A stretch of 64,000 bases of DNA from Trogon surrucura. Its lineage: Eukaryota > Chordata > Aves > Trogoniformes > Trogonidae. Position 1 is the first letter of the stretch. Every line of letters begins with the position of its first letter. The notes beneath the pieces were generated by a model, which was not told the DNA's origin, ran no database searches, and saw only the letters and a program-made list of their open reading frames with translations. Positions 34,807-46,801 of the stretch are shown one piece after another. The DNA is taken from contig CM036618.1 in the NCBI GenBank assembly GCA_020746105.1, forward strand, positions 14,429,001 to 14,493,000, written 5' to 3'. A program made the translations under genes and the position numbers.

Positions 34807-37560
34807 CAACAACTTCTTATTTCTATTATAAATAGCTGATCTGCTTGACTATTGCTACAGGACAGATAATTACTCATTCCTCCTTTGTGGGATATAAAGT
34901 TGTTGCAATGTTAAACAACAGTACAATTCAAATCTTACAGATATTTTGAAGTGTATCAATATGGAAAAGGAGGGGAGAACAGAGAGAAGTAGCTGCCCCC
35001 ACCATCAAAGTATATCCTTTGCACATTCCTGGCACTACATCAAGGTTAAGTTAAAAGCAGCACTTGAAGGCAGTTGCATGTGGTAGATTGTACAACAAGG
35101 CTCATTAGCCAATGGTGAGTCTTACGTAAAGATCTTTAATGTGGTACAATGGCATTTTTCAGCCTCTTTTAAAAGGGAAAAAGTTAATAATGTGAAAGTT
35201 TTATTACTTTTCTTCTTTTAAAGAAGTACCTTTTAGTAGTGAAACATTGTGGCTAGTTAGAGCAAAAGGCTCAGGGAGTTTCCTTCACTCTGGGAATGAC
35301 TGTAATTATACAAGGGGAAGGGACCACAGCAGTAAACTGGCAACATACCAAGGTCTTAACCTCTGGGACAGGAGGTGGAGAAATAGGTGTTAGCAGTCTT
35401 ACACCAGTCCTTAAAGCATAAACATATGGTAAATCCATTACCTAAACTACAAAGAATGGAACCTCGCTAATAAACCTATTTACTAGGTTAAATAAATACT
35501 GAAAGTGTTTAAAAAAGGCGAGCTGTGTGACTTTTTAAAATCAAACATTTTTCACTTGTCAGAATTTGTTGTTGGGAATCTGTGAAACATGATGGCCCTT
35601 CGAACCCCATGAACACACACAGTCATATTCTTCCCCCCCCTGCCCCCGGCTCAGTGCTCGCCACCAGCACGTGAAACCAACAGCATTTAGTTGTGAGCTG
35701 CCTGTGCCACTGTCTGCACTGACACACTTCTCCATCACCCGACTTGGCTGCTGGCACTCACGATGAAAAATAAAACATTGGTGGGATTCAAGCATATTTA
35801 TCACCTTGTTGTCCAGCCCTGTGCTCCATGGCATGTTTGATTTTATCCAGCATAAAAAAGGTCTAATTTCAGAAGCAATAATATTCAGTAGGAAATACAA
35901 ATCTCCTGGTGTCTTTAGGAGTGGCGGACTGCCAACAGCTCTAACATTAGTTCCAATGAATATTTTCGCACCACCCTTATTGCAAAAATGTTATAAGACA
36001 GATAACAAAAGGCACCAAAACTAAAGAGAACTGTGTTTTACAGAAGTAACGCTAAACTGACAATTGCTTTGGCAAAAAATTGCCCTTCTGCAAGATGTGG
36101 GAATGGGATATCCAGCCATCCATTTTAAAGTCTCTTGCAGTGGTTTCATGAATTTGTAGCAAAGAGGTAGTATTGATTAAAAGCCTGATAAAAATAATGG
36201 GCTGATGCCCTGCTTAATTCCCTGCCCTTTGAAACCAAGTGGTGCGGATACGTATGGGAGATGGCAGTGTGGTAGTTTTACAATCAGTTGTCTCTTAGCT
36301 AGGGTGGCTGCTCAGTGCCCACCTTCTCTCCTGCAGAATTAACATGAATTTTCCCCTTTTATTACCAGTCCATGGAAAGCACTCCTTTCCTGCTGCTACT
36401 GAGTGATGTGCTTGTGATCAAATTCGTGTTGCATCAAGCTGAAACAAAACATTATTCAGAAAAAAAAAGTAAAAAACTTTTTAAATTTCATGAGCCTGTG
36501 AAAATTCAGTGATATTTGGTCATTACCTTGACTGAAATCTATCTAAGCGTACCCCCAAACACAAGCCACTTGTTCTCAAGAAGTGTTTATGGCTAAGGAA
36601 GCAAGGTGGGAGATCTATTACTTTGGCCAAACTCTCCATCAAACCGCTCTCTGTAAATACACAGTCAAACATTAACGATGACCCTCATCTGCTTCAGGTT
36701 CATTAATGGAGATTCCTGTGCCTGCAAGGAATGCCACTGACACCTAGTATGGAGCCCTGGTGCTAGCAGAGTGGAGAGTATCAGATTTGAAAGCAGTGTA
36801 TTATTATAATTTAAAAACATGTTATTGCAGAAGATAGGTAACAAGCTGCAATTTAAAGATAGCACTTCAAATTATGTAATTATGATTGTTTTATTTGGGG
36901 AAAAAAAAAAAGAAAAAGGTCAGTATAAAGTTGTAGTTGTAACCATCAGTTATGTGATTTTAAAGAGTGGCAATGTATAAATAGTTGCCTTGTGGTAATT
37001 TTATGTTAGGAGTAAACGTTGAGAGAAAATTGTTTGGTTTTGCAATAAAAATATAACAAATTGGAAAACAATTTATGTAGATTATAAGTGTCATTCATTT
37101 AAACTGTTTTGCTGTTATTTGTGATGACCTCTTATCTAGTTGCTGATGTGACTTTCTGCATTAACTGACAGGATCTATGTTGCACTGCACTGGAAGTAGG
37201 TAAACAGAGAACCAAGTGACTGTTTTAACTAATGTCATTCCAGAATCTTTTAAATGTTTTACGCATATGAGTACACCAGGACCACTACAGATACCTGCTG
37301 GTATGTGACAAGATATTTCTTTGCATTTTAAAGTTATTTCAGTACTGCAGAACAGAATAAAAAATTTAGAGAAGATTTTGGAGCTGTTTGGAGAACGTGT
37401 CTCAGAAAGCCCTTCTTTGATTTTCTCTTTAATTATTTTTTTTTTTTTAAATCTGCCACCTTTTCAGTCGTCACAGATTCTAGATGCACACAAATATTCT
37501 GGAACTGGATACAGAATAAGCTAGAGCTATGAATGATGATCAGTGAGGATTGGGAGTTAG
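34807..37560. other. 2.8 kb unique sequence, no gene recognised
   Basis: No exon or transposon is recognised. A less AT-rich part at about 35570-35960 has a run of eight C near 35633 and an open minus frame of 113 codons without a recognisable domain. A run of 11 A lies at 36901-36911. Confidence 0.5.
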
Positions 37561-38436
37561 AATCATAAAATCACAGAATCGTAGAATTTTATCAGCTGGA
37601 AGAGACCTAGAAGATCATTGAGTCCAGCCTTTGTCCCAGCCCTATCAACCTACTAAACGATTCCCCTCAACGCAACATCCACCTGTCTCTTAAACACCTC
37701 TAGGGACGGTGACTCAACCACCTCCCTGGACAGCCTGTTCCAATGGCTGACAACCCTTTCAGTAAAGAAATTCTTCCTAATATCTAACCTGAACCTTCCT
37801 TGGCACAATTTAAATCCAGACCAACCCCTGTCTCTCTACAACCTCCTTCAGGTAGTTGTGGAGAGTGATGAGGTCTTCCCTCAATCTCCTCTTCTCCAGG
37901 TTAAACAGCCCCAGATCCCTCAGCTTTTCCTTATAAGACTTATGTTCTAAGCCCTTTACCAGCTTGGCAGCTGCCTCTGTAGCCTCTCCAGCACCTCAGT
38001 GTCCTCCTTGTAGTGAGGGGCCCAAAACTGGAAACAAGGTGAGGCGTCACCAAAGCCCAGCACAGAGGCATGATCACCTCCCTGCTTCTGCTGACAGCAC
38101 CATTCCTGATACAGGCCAGGATGCCATTGGCCTTCTTGGCCACCTGGGCACACTGCTGCCTCACATTCAGCCGGCTGTCCACCAACACCCCCAGGTCCCT
38201 CTCTGCCTGGCAGCTCTCCAGACACTTCTCCCCAAGCCTGTAGCACTGATGGGGGTTGTTGTGGCCAAAGTGCAGGACCTGGCATTTGGCCTTACTGAAT
38301 ATCCTGATGTTGGCTTGGCCCAGTGATCCAGTCTATCCAGATCCCTCTGGAGAGCCTCTCTGCCCTCAAGTAGATCAACACTTCCACCCAGCTTGGTGTT
38401 GTCTGCAAACTTACTGAGGGTGCACTCCATGCCCTG
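37561..38436 (-). mobile_element. CR1 LINE, minus strand, uninterrupted 3' portion
   Basis: This is a minus-strand CR1 beginning with degenerate reverse-complement terminal repeats (AATCATAAAATCACAGAATC). It runs through the ORF2 C-terminus (plus-strand CTCAATCTCCTCTTCTCCAGG and CTCAGCTTTTCCTTATAAGA) and the [20 protein letters not shown] block. It reaches the RT catalytic region, where the box reads FADN rather than FADD. Frames are broken in several places. It ends near 38436, shortly upstream of the RT box in element order. Its layout and wording closely follow the copy at 9622-11286, so the two belong to one subfamily. It serves as the reference for the missing bases at that copy's 10397/10905 junction. 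Confidence 0.95.
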
Positions 38437-41400
38437 GTTCAAAAGATGTAAAAAAGGTGCAGATGGTATCAAAGCATCTGAAAAAAAAATGTATTCTGCA
38501 TATTTTTTCATATGACGTAATAGTTGCAAATGTAATGATGTGGATCTTGCCGGTGTCTGTCTGGGAGGGCAGCACAGTCTTCACTGGTTTTGAATGATCC
38601 TAAACATACATGTAACATCCGAGGCTGTCGACAGAAAGGAAAGGGTACACAACCCATACTTTTACCACCTCTCCCTCCAAATGTGCACGGGGTAATAGCA
38701 GCCATTTGCTCAGCAGTCATTTGAAGTTGTCACTTCATCTGAGCACAAAAGGGTGGGAACCCTCTGGTCAAACACAGATATTTGCAACTGAGATAGTCAA
38801 GTAATAAAATAGGGTGTGATTCTCCCAAAGACTAGAAAGCGATCAATTACTCCCTAGAAATGCCTGTCTCCGTGGACTATAAAAAGTGTGTGGGTAGCCC
38901 AGAGGTAAACTTCTATATCATGGACATCTAAAGGCATCATGAATCTTGCTTGGAGTGGGGAACCACAAACCGTGTTTCCATGAAGTCTGATGAGAGCCTA
39001 GATATTGAGAGAAACAGATCTCCTCTGCAGAGATGGTCTCCCCCAGGCAATGCCTGCAGCACACTGATTAAGCAGAATCACCTGCTTACCTCAAGTTATG
39101 GAAACAAGCAGCAGAATTAGCTCAGGGCTTGTACAGACAGTCCAGGAATGGCCTGCTGAGACAAAGAGCTGAACCAAAACTGGACATACTAATGCATTTA
39201 ATTTGGGGATTGTATATAGATTATTATGACCGTGCCTAAAATTACTGATGGCACCTCTATGAGCTAAATATCCCATACAGAAGTGCTTTGAAGGTCTTAC
39301 TGTTATTATGCACAGCAAGTTGGAGCCAGATGTACACCACTACAGATCTTTCAGGTACAAAGTGTGAAACCTAAGAACAGCTGTTTAGATGAGTGATCCC
39401 ACTACACCACTTAGCCATGTAGGAATTTGCGAGATAGTTTAGCTGATTATATATTCCATATTAAGGTAGCATTGGATAAAAACAGAAATACTGAGAGAAT
39501 GACTGGAACCCCAAAACTTTCTTCCCTCAGCAAAGTAACCTGATCATTTATTTGCAGAGTTAACCCACCTCTTTCATCCTCTTCTTAGTCCCATGAGACT
39601 CATGTTCCATGAGCCCTCTCGGATCCTCAGCAAGCTCTGTAGCCACTAAGTATTTGTGTGAAAGGCATGCAGTTGCACTTCCTCTGGCTGTGCCCTAAAA
39701 TATGTATAAAACAGCTGCCTGCACTCTGAAAGATGTCTTATGGCCAAACTTCATCTGTTTGTTTTTGAAGCTAGCCTTCAGAGACATCTAAGTCACTGCT
39801 GCAGGTAGGCATCTAAGCCCAGGATGAAACATTAGACTTCACAGACATCCTTGCTTTCTAGATTTCTTGGATGCCTAAAGTTGTCAATAATTTCACCGCC
39901 AGTAGAACAGCTCTTTCATGGGGCATTGCCCAGTTTGACGTGCTGGATGTTCAAAACTATCGCCTCCTGTTCATTGTACTTTGAACCCTGATGTCTGAGT
40001 CAGGTTGGTGAATTACTCCTGGAGTGAGCACCAAGACACCAGGAATGGATGCAATAGGCAACAACATGGCCAGGAGTGTTTTGGAGACATATTCTTAGGA
40101 CAATCACTTAGTATCTTTTCTCATTCTCAGCAGCAAAGCTTATTTTCATTCACAAGACACCTGTGGGACAAAGTGGGTAATAGCAACTAGTCTAATGCCT
40201 GTAAGGACAGGGCTCTGGGGAACTAAAGTGGATTAAGCAAGCTCCTTTTCTTCGTGTAGAGCCGGGCTGGGCTGTTCCTGGTCACCCCTCCAGTGCAGGT
40301 TCTGGTGCTCACCCTGCGGGGGTGGGTGCTCCCAGCAGCACAAAGGCTGCAGGAGAACCTCTTTCCTGATGGATTTGATGCACAACACTTCTGAGGTACT
40401 GAGCTACTCAGGTGTCCAAATGTGGATGCGAAGCTGTCTATTCCCGGTGTCTTGACAAAAGAATGACTGAGAGCAAACATCAGGTGCAACAGTCTAAATG
40501 AGTTTGAGGTTAACCTTAAACTGCACTGCAGCACGTATTTTTCTATTTTCTTCTCAGACTGTTTTCACAAGCACTTTCTAGCTCTTTTTTTTCAAGTTTC
40601 TGTACAAAACCCCAAAGCTCTCATCCCTTTGAATGCTGTGGTTGACAAATCGCCAGTGTTGTCAGCCATTGCTGCATGTAATTTTCTGGGAGAGAAAATA
40701 TGTTTTTCTAGAATAAACACTTGCAAAAGGATTATTTGTTTAAATAGTCCACATTTTTCAGAAGGAATTATGATATTCATAAATTCAAATATAGCTTTTT
40801 GCGTGTTTCGAACAGTATATTCTCCTTTTCTCAAGGCACTTGTGCTGCTATATGTAACCATTTGCAGTGACACAGCAGGTGCTAACGAAGCAGAAATGTT
40901 ATTTTATTGTGAATCGAAGCAGAAGAGCGTAAGCAGAAGATCAAATTGCATGTTAGTTATTTCTGGTAGGTTTTAGTTTTTTAGGATTGCTTTTGTTTTC
41001 TGCAGTTACATCAGTCTGAAGCCTAATTATAAAGAAAATCTATAGCCAATTTTCTTTCTTGTTTAACTCTGTTAGGGGCAGTGAAGTTAATGCAGAGAAT
41101 GTATTAATCTGAGCATTCTTATTATTCTGGTACAGATGCCTTCAGTCAAAAAGAATACATATAAATCATAAAGTCAGTTGTTGGTAAAGTAACTCTATTA
41201 GCACACATTTAAAACAATCAGATAAAAGCAACAACCACAAAGTCTTGGTTCCTGCATTCCTTGCGAATACAAAGTTTTTGCTGTTTTCGCTGGGTGTCTC
41301 AGACGTGTGAAGAACGTATGATCAGATCCTTAAAATCAAAATCGTAATCATGCCTCTGAATGTCATTTTAAAACAAGGAAACACACTCCATCAGTCACAG

Positions 41401-44400
41401 GCAGTTAGAGGCACAGTCAATCCAAGGACACACAATTTTTCCAGTGGAGGTTGGGTTTTAGTGGGCAAAATTTACTATTCAATTACATTGTTATACAAGA
41501 CTAGGCAAAGCAGATTTAGCTGTTACATTTTCAGAACAAATATAGCTCTGCATTTTACACCTTAGTCTGTTTGTGTGCTTGATTAAACATGGTTATAAAT
41601 AGTTCCCCTCATCTTCCTTACAAATGTTTTAGGCTCAGAGGCAGCATCTGGTTCACAGCACAGGTTACCGTAATGAAACTAAGACACAAAATCCAAGCAA
41701 AGATTCATAACACAGAAAATTCAGAGGAGCTGAAGTCAGGAGTTTGGCTTTTAGGTTCCATTTTCTAACTCAAACACTGTGCCAGACTGCTTAGTAATTC
41801 AGGCAGAAGAGTCTCTTGAGATTGACTTTGATTTTCTTTTATTTTATAACCTTTCTGAGTATTTGTTAAAAACGAAATCATGCTCCTAGGAGGAAATGAG
41901 TAGGTGCTGTAACAGGAACAAATCTTAAGCTATTAATCGGTATGAAAGAGCCACTAATAACGTGTACTACTCAACATAGTTTTCTAACAACAAGAATGAA
42001 AATGATTGCATCTTTGTTACTCTGGTACAAATGATCGTCGATTAAAAACCAACTTGCAGAGAAATTACTGGCTCCCAGACGAGAAGTTTGTGTTGTAACT
42101 CTACCTAGTTTGTGTATCCATTGATGGAAGTATCTGCACAGTACATATTGCTCCCAAAACTCTAGACTGTCAGATCTGGCAACCAATGTTTTGATGCCTC
42201 CATAGTGCATTTGTAAATGGAGACTTGGAAGAATCCATTTTCAGAGGTGCTGAACAGCTACTGTCCCTACTGATATGAGTTTATCTGAGAGAGCTTTTTT
42301 GGATTCAGTCAAAAATGAGGTTTTCATTCCCTTTCCTCAGATGTAGCTCAGGAGGGTGCCCACCTTCCACTTATGACTTGAACAAGCAGTGAATTATCCC
42401 TGCCTAACAGACATGATTCTCCTTGGCTTTTAGCATGAATGCTTCTCTTGCTGTTTCAGTCTGCTAAAACTGAGTTCAACAACTGAATGTAATGTGATTA
42501 AGACTGTACAATAAATAATACACTGCAGTTTTATGACACAAAGCATTATTGCAAATACAATTTCCACCAAGACATGGAATTTGATATTGTAAATGAATAT
42601 ACAGTAAGTTCTTTGTGCAAATTAGGACCTGTGTGCATATCTTATAAAATGCCAGCAATTAAAATGAAAAGGCAACATGTGTAGCAGCTTGATGGGTTTT
42701 TTTCCCTAACAAGATGGATTAAAACGAACAGAATATATTTGGCAAAGAAAATCTAACCAGCTTTAGAAGACTGTGTAATCCAATTGCTAATAAATGGTTT
42801 ATGATTGTTTTCTTGGCATTCCGTAAAATACACAAATGATTTCCAGTGTAGGCTAAGAGTAAAACAGGAGATGAATGTATATTACAGTAATATGTGAAAA
42901 GCTACGAATTACTTTACAAAGGGACAAACCTCAGAACTACACTGTTATTACTGAGGTTGAACTTCCATCCACCCCAGGATGATGCTTTGACTCAGGATTT
43001 GACTCTAGAAAGAGATGGTATGATTAGGATTTGCTCTTGCACTGATGGTGATTCAGTAGAAAGTTGTTTTTTTTCCATGAGAAAGGTGTTGTGCTGCAAA
43101 ATTCAGATTTCTAAATCCTTTTCCAATAAATGTTCCATAGAATGTTTTCTGCCCTTGTAACAAGCCACAAGATGAGTCCACAAGATGAGTGGACGCAGTT
43201 GATGTTCAGTGTCCTATCGCCACCGTCAGAAGCTGAGTATGAGGTCATGTTGGCCATTAGTCTGAACAACATGAGATGTCTTCTATTCCCACAGAATATT
43301 TCAGATGTGATAGGTACACAGCAAGGAGGATTAATGTATTTAGGGACCATGTCAATGATGAATCTGCAAAGTTTAATATACTATTTATGGTACAAACACA
43401 ATTTGTTATTTCAGGTTTTCTGTGGAGCAATCTGTGCCTACAAAAACACAGACTTTGCACAAGCAGGCTGTATTTGTTGAGATATGGAAGATTAATCTGC
43501 TCAGCCACCACTGATTTAAAATAGACATTAATTTTCACTATTTCAGTCATGGATTATTTTATCACTCTTGTACCAGAAGTCCATGATCTCAGAAAATCAC
43601 AAGAATCTGGGAAAGACTAATGGAAAGAGCTTCTCCAGCCCTACTTGCAGCAACTGCAAAAGAAACCAGAGCCTTCTTCACCAGTTCTTTAATGAGATCC
43701 TGAAACTCTGTAACAACGTCATAGTTGACTCACAGTCCCAATCCACAGCTTCTGGAAAGAACTGACTTCTTCCCTCAGCCAATAAAAATCAACAGAATTG
43801 AAAAACTTTCTCCTACGGAATAACCTAGAGCCATTAGATGATGGTTTTGTCAGAGAGCTTGAATCCATTATTTGAACAGAAGTCACAGAAGTTTTGCAAG
43901 CTCCCAAGCACTCTGAAATGACCCCTCATCATATTTGGTAGCAGAACAACTAGTGCCCCAGTTTCTGAGGTCCCAATGTCTTCTCAAACTAATGCATCAT
44001 CTGATTCAAAAGACACCTACATGTGACAGCCAATAAACAACAAGAAGCTATATTCTTGTTTCCACTTTTTTTTTTGGCATGGTCATTGAGAAGATGGCGA
44101 TATTCAAGGTCCATCTCTGATGAGCAATCTTCTGCTGCACAGGGTCACAGATGAGCAGCAGGGACCTCTCCTACAAGCTCAGTACTAAATGTCAACAACT
44201 TCACATATTTTCTTCTGATGACAGTGCAGAAATAAATGAATTCCCACTGAACTGGATGCAGTGAAGTCCTAAGAAATCATGAAAACACAGAGCTCTGGGG
44301 CAGCAGTGCTGTTATTGTTCACTAACAGGGCTGGAGACAAAGCAAAATACTGGGACAGGAGCACCTTATACCCAAATGCAATATAGATCCCTTTATCATT

Positions 44401-46419
44401 TGCTTATAATCTGTCTTAATTTTCTTATTGCAGGTATTCCAACACATGGAGCAATTTAATTTATGATAACAATTGCCATTTTCTTTGGTTTTTTACTCTA
44501 TTTGATCTTTGCTACTGGGCGTGGGGAAGAAAACAGGAGGTTATTTTAGAAACCATTATGTGCAAAAGGTTGATCTGTTCTATACTTTATAGGTGATATG
44601 CATTTCTACTATTAGGTCTATGTGGGAAAGGAGAAATTAGAAATGTATATTCTTTACATTGATATGTGTTGGAGCCATCCACACACAGTCATAACCACCT
44701 ATAAACAAAGTACATTTCCTAATTATAAAATTGTTCTCACCTTATCTATGAATACCAAGAAATATATTGGAATTACATATTTAATATATATTTTATGTTT
44801 CAAAAACCTGTCCTGCTAAAGTGAATACACTATTACACTGTAAAGGTAGCAGAAGAATTTAAAATTTCTAAATAATTAAAAAAATTAATCAGTAACAGAA
44901 GTTAATATCTGAGCATTTACACTCAGCTGAGTTAAAGTAACGAAAAGTTCTTATTCAGGTACTTAAATCAACCATAAATAACAGGTTTTAGGAAGTCCTC
45001 ACTACTTTTAGCCAGTGCTTAAAATTTTATCCTGTCTTTTCTATAGCAAGTAGTTATCAAATATTTTTCTGTGATGCCTCATTTTAGTTGTATTTATTAA
45101 TTATTTAGATAATTGCAATTGTAAATGGAATGCTTCATTGATTCTGTAATTAGGGAGTCTGAATTTGATATAATTTATTAGGTCTTAATTTATGTGCTGT
45201 GAAATCTGTTAGATCGTTTGCTAGTCAGTATGTTGTCTAGAATAAAGGCATTTCTACAAAGGGATTTTAGGGTGAGGGTCACCAGCATAATCAGAAACAT
45301 ACTTAGTCTGGCCTCCAGCTAAAGATTATATGCTTTTAAGTGTATTTCTGTTTTGCAAAATGGCCTTTTGAAGACTTAGCCATTTCAACAAAATTCCTTT
45401 TTTTCTATATAAAAAGAGAAAAAGCAATTATTTTGCACTGTTGTTTGACTTTCCACCACCACCACCCTTTTCCCTACATATAGATGACCCAGCTGATCAA
45501 GTGTGAGGACTACATAACTCTCTGAACTGACTCGTCTGAACCTGTGGAATGAAATCTTCAAAGTTAGGAACAAAAGCTGGCATTAAGACTAAGCAGGGAG
45601 TTGATTAAAGATTTGGATTTACCCACACAATAAACTGAGCCAAATCGACTCTTGTCTCATACAAAGGCAAACTTATGTCTGACACAGTGTAGGGAAGGAA
45701 ATGGCATTGGTTGGCTTTCAGTTGTAATTTATTGTATTCATCCATATGCTTATTATAACACAGAGGATTTGTCAGTATGTCCATTATAAAAACAGGACTG
45801 GGGCTTTTTCATTGTTGAGCTCAACTATTACAAATGATATTTGATTGAAGTCTCAAAGCTTGTCTACTTCTTCATGCCACTCTGAAACTGAAACCTTATA
45901 CTTTGAATGTCTTAAAAAATTTACATGTGAGGGATCTAGGAAAGAAAGTGGGGCTGTTTAATATATTGTTTTGGGCGGGATTTATCTGACCAAATATATA
46001 TGTCTATATATCAATAGAGACTTCTATACTTGTTTACATTGCAGACATATGTAGATGTCCGTATGTAGATATCAATATTTCAGTTAATCATATGGCCTAT
46101 GTAACCAAAGAAGAAAAGATACGTGATTCTTTTTAACCCAAAGACATCAACTACAGAGTGAGATAAGTCATGCCATAGGTGCACATAAGAATACTTGCAA
46201 GAAGGGAATTAAAGGTACCTAGAGTTGACATCTGCACTATGGTAGATTGGAATGATCTGAAGTTTAATGCTCTGAAGGTACTTCTTTTATTCTAGCAGTG
46301 ACTTGTTCAGAATTTTTTCCAATTGCCAGTGACTTTTTTTTAATAGTCAAGGCCAGTGTCATAAGAGGTAATAAAAAATATTTTTGCAATTATATTAACA
46401 GCAAAAAGAGAGCCAAGAA
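38437..46419. other. 8 kb unique sequence, no gene recognised
   Basis: No CR1 or other transposon is recognised. A GC-rich patch near 40255-40400 and open frames on both strands at 40592-40976 and 43111-43550 have no recognisable domain. A perfect 13-bp tandem duplication is at 43165-43190. The stretch 43560-44300 is less AT-rich and could be a decayed exon or retroposed sequence, but this is not demonstrable by eye. Confidence 0.45.
43165..43190. repeat. 13-bp perfect tandem duplication
   Basis: CCACAAGATGAGT occurs twice without spacing (43165-43177, 43178-43190). Confidence 0.9.
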
Positions 46420-46801
46420 GAATCTCCATCTGCTATTGGAGGCGAAGGAAGTTGAAGGCAGAGTTCATTGCTCTCTACAACTACCTGAAAAGATGTTGTA
46501 GTGAGGTGAATGCTGGTCTCTTCTTCCAAGTTTCTACTGATACGATGAGAGGAAATGGGATCACGTTGCACCAGGGGAGGTTTGGATTGGATATTAGGAA
46601 AAAAAATCTATCAAAAGAGTGGTGAGGCTCTGGAACAGGCTGCCCAGGGAAGTGGTGAAGTCGCCACCTCTGAAGGTGTTAAAATAAAGTGGATGTGGCA
46701 CTTCAGGGTATATTTTGATGGTCATGGTAGTATTGGGTTGATGGTTGGGCTTGATGATCTTAGAGGTCTTTTGCAACCTTAATGATTTTACAATTCTGTG
46801 A
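46420..46801 (+). mobile_element. CR1 LINE 3' end, older subfamily
   Basis: This is a 5'-truncated CR1 tail. A frame near 46460-46610 reads IALYNYLKRCCSEVNAGLFF, then RGNGITLHQGRFGLDIRKK, before breaking in the VRxxRLWNRLP block. The DNA GAGGCTCTGGAACAGGCTGC and CCAGGGAAGTGGTGAAGTC still shows that block. The 3' UTR has GGTTGGGCTTGATGATCTTA and ends TTTACAATTCTGTGA. This 3' UTR differs from those of the 1.6 or 26.6 kb copies, which suggests another CR1 subfamily. Confidence 0.92.

Noticed and set aside
39780-39900. Words like GACATCTAAGTCACTGCTGC and GGCATCTAAGCCC as an ancient LINE or DNA transposon trace.
   Set aside because: Similarity is too short and vague to assign a family by eye.
43111-43550. 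Overlapping open frames on both strands as possible exons.
   Set aside because: Three frames are open at once without a recognisable motif, which is more like chance than coding.
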